DNA from: Acidobacteriota bacterium | GTDB lineage: Bacteria > Acidobacteriota > Thermoanaerobaculia > Gp7-AA8 | Length of the DNA: 5,878 nucleotides | NCBI GenBank assembly: GCA_003222375.1 | Contig: QHVX01000110.1 | Location: forward strand, 1-5,878 | Direction of reading: 5' to 3' | Shown: positions 5,447 through 5,878 of the stretch, in pieces | Numbering within the stretch: the stretch's first letter is position 1 | How the letters are laid out: the number at the start of each line of letters is the position of its first letter | Position numbers and translations under genes: made by a program | Notes under the pieces: model-generated | The model's database searches: none | What the model was told of the DNA's origin: nothing | The model's input: the letters and a program-made list of their open reading frames with translations, nothing else

Positions 5447-5878
5447 TTAGCGACGCTCGGCATGGCCATTGTGTAGCTGTCCCACCGGAGATCCTTCGCT
5501 CCCCTCCTTCCGCCCGCCCTCGCTCAGGATAAAGTCTGACGGCTCGAATTCCCACCGATCGATGTCGGGATCCCACGAGTCCCACGGCTGAATGGCAGCC
5601 ATGCGATCGCGAAGATTCGGCGGAATCGCTTCCGGAACGATGAATGGCTTCTGACGGCGAAGCTTGTACGGATTTCGAAATTCGAATCCCAGGACTCCGA
5701 GGATGTAGCGGGCGACGTACCAGCTGGCCTGCGGATTCCATCCATGCGCAACCTTGACGACGACGCCGAGACCATCGGGATATTCCGGATGTTGAATGGA
5801 AAGGCCGAGGAGACCGTCGGCCCCTTCTTTCGCGAGTACATGGCCATCGCATGCTTTGAGAATCGTCGAATCGAGCCG
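5447..5878 (-). CDS. L-asparaginase II-like protein, C-terminal part (runs off right edge)
   Basis: The last 143 residues of a protein whose start is outside the window. The opening segment RLDSTILKACDGHVLAKEGADGLLGLSI, then DGLGVVVKVAHGW, follows the C-terminal pattern of the asparaginase II family (Rhizobium AnsA type): 'R-x-D/C-T-x-L-M ... G-x-x-x-A-K-x-G-A-E-G-V ... G-L-G-x-x-x-K-x-x-D-G'. Known members hydrolyse L-asparagine to aspartate and ammonia. The catalytic Ser/Lys and zinc-binding residues lie N-terminal to this fragment and cannot be checked. About 80 residues continue past the usual family end, including WDSWDPDIDRWEFE. A low-complexity tail (FILSEGGRKEGSEGSP, about 106-121) appears to be translated repeat DNA. 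The TAA stop is 17 bp before the aldehyde dehydrogenase start, so it is the first visible gene of the operon. The substrate in this context is unknown; the family call is moderately sure. Confidence 0.65.
   Translation of the reverse strand, partial: RLDSTILKACDGHVLAKEGADGLLGLSIQHPEYPDGLGVVVKVAHGWNPQASWYVARYILGVLGFEFRNPYKLRRQKPFIVPEAIPPNLRDRMAAIQPWDSWDPDIDRWEFEPSDFILSEGGRKEGSEGSPVGQLHNGHAERR
5490..5530 (-). repeat. Degenerate CCTGAGCG...CGAAGGATC-type intergenic repeat within a coding end
   Basis: On the minus strand, ATCCTGAGCG (5530-5521) and GAGCGAAGGATCT (5501-5489) flank a purine-rich G-rich filler, with ATCCT/AGGAT forming short hairpin ends. These half-sites match a repeat I recall as common between genes in many bacteria (CATCCTGAGCG...CGAAGGATC), whose spurious translation reads 'ILSE...SEGS'. 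Here it is in frame with the asparaginase-like gene and encodes its low-complexity tail. Family membership is from memory and unverified. Confidence 0.5.

Noticed and set aside
4821..5450. 209-residue plus-strand open frame
   Set aside because: Antisense to conserved ALDH coding sequence, Arg/Asp-rich, with no domain. Shadow frame.
5670..5690. Near-palindromic TTCGAA/TTCGAA pair
   Set aside because: Short and imperfect, inside the asparaginase-like coding sequence, with no sign of regulatory placement.
5430..5852. N-terminal 141-residue extension of the aldehyde dehydrogenase reading frame
   Set aside because: It is Arg/Ser/Pro-rich, resembles no ALDH N-terminus, and overlaps out of frame the asparaginase-like gene, which has the family pattern. 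A strong ribosome site precedes the TTG at 5429.

Overview
The window is GC-rich (roughly 60%), densely coding bacterial DNA. No rRNA, tRNA, CRISPR array, transposase or phage gene was found. The base composition, the secreted Asp-box (BNR) propeller protein with 'IDP-x-N-P-D' repeats, and the short intergenic repeats recall Acidobacteriota and similar soil bacteria, often seen as metagenome contigs. That placement is a weak inference, because there is no marker gene.

Layout. (1) Positions 1-557, minus strand: the N-terminal 185 residues of a GalU-type UTP-glucose-1-phosphate uridylyltransferase, running off the left edge. (2) Positions 558-623: a 66-bp divergent intergenic gap. (3) Positions 624-2534, plus strand: a 636-residue exported beta-propeller protein with ten recognisable Asp-boxes and a degenerate tail. 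(4) Positions 2532-2626: a long, nearly perfect inverted repeat that fills the whole gap between two convergent genes and contains both stop codons. (5) Positions 2624-5878, minus strand: a four-gene operon. In transcription order it holds the C-terminal part of an asparaginase-II-like protein, a 2-aminomuconate-semialdehyde dehydrogenase-like aldehyde dehydrogenase, a LigB-type extradiol dioxygenase closest to the beta subunit of 2-aminophenol 1,6-dioxygenase, and a small exported protein of unknown function.

How the genes may work together. The dioxygenase and the aldehyde dehydrogenase fit consecutive steps: ring opening of a 2-aminophenol-type substrate to 2-aminomuconate semialdehyde, then NAD-dependent oxidation to 2-aminomuconate. 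The operon is tightly packed: a 17-bp gap with a strong Shine-Dalgarno site before a TTG start, then two ATGA stop/start overlaps. The asparaginase-like protein is an amidohydrolase relative with no obvious place in the classical pathway. The coupled small exported protein is also unexplained. The non-catalytic alpha subunit that normally partners AmnB is not in the window.

Points for a second look: the stop-to-stop inverted repeat, a degenerate 'CCTGAGCG...CGAAGGATC' repeat apparently translated as the tail of the asparaginase-like protein, the missing alpha subunit, and an AT-rich patch within the propeller gene.
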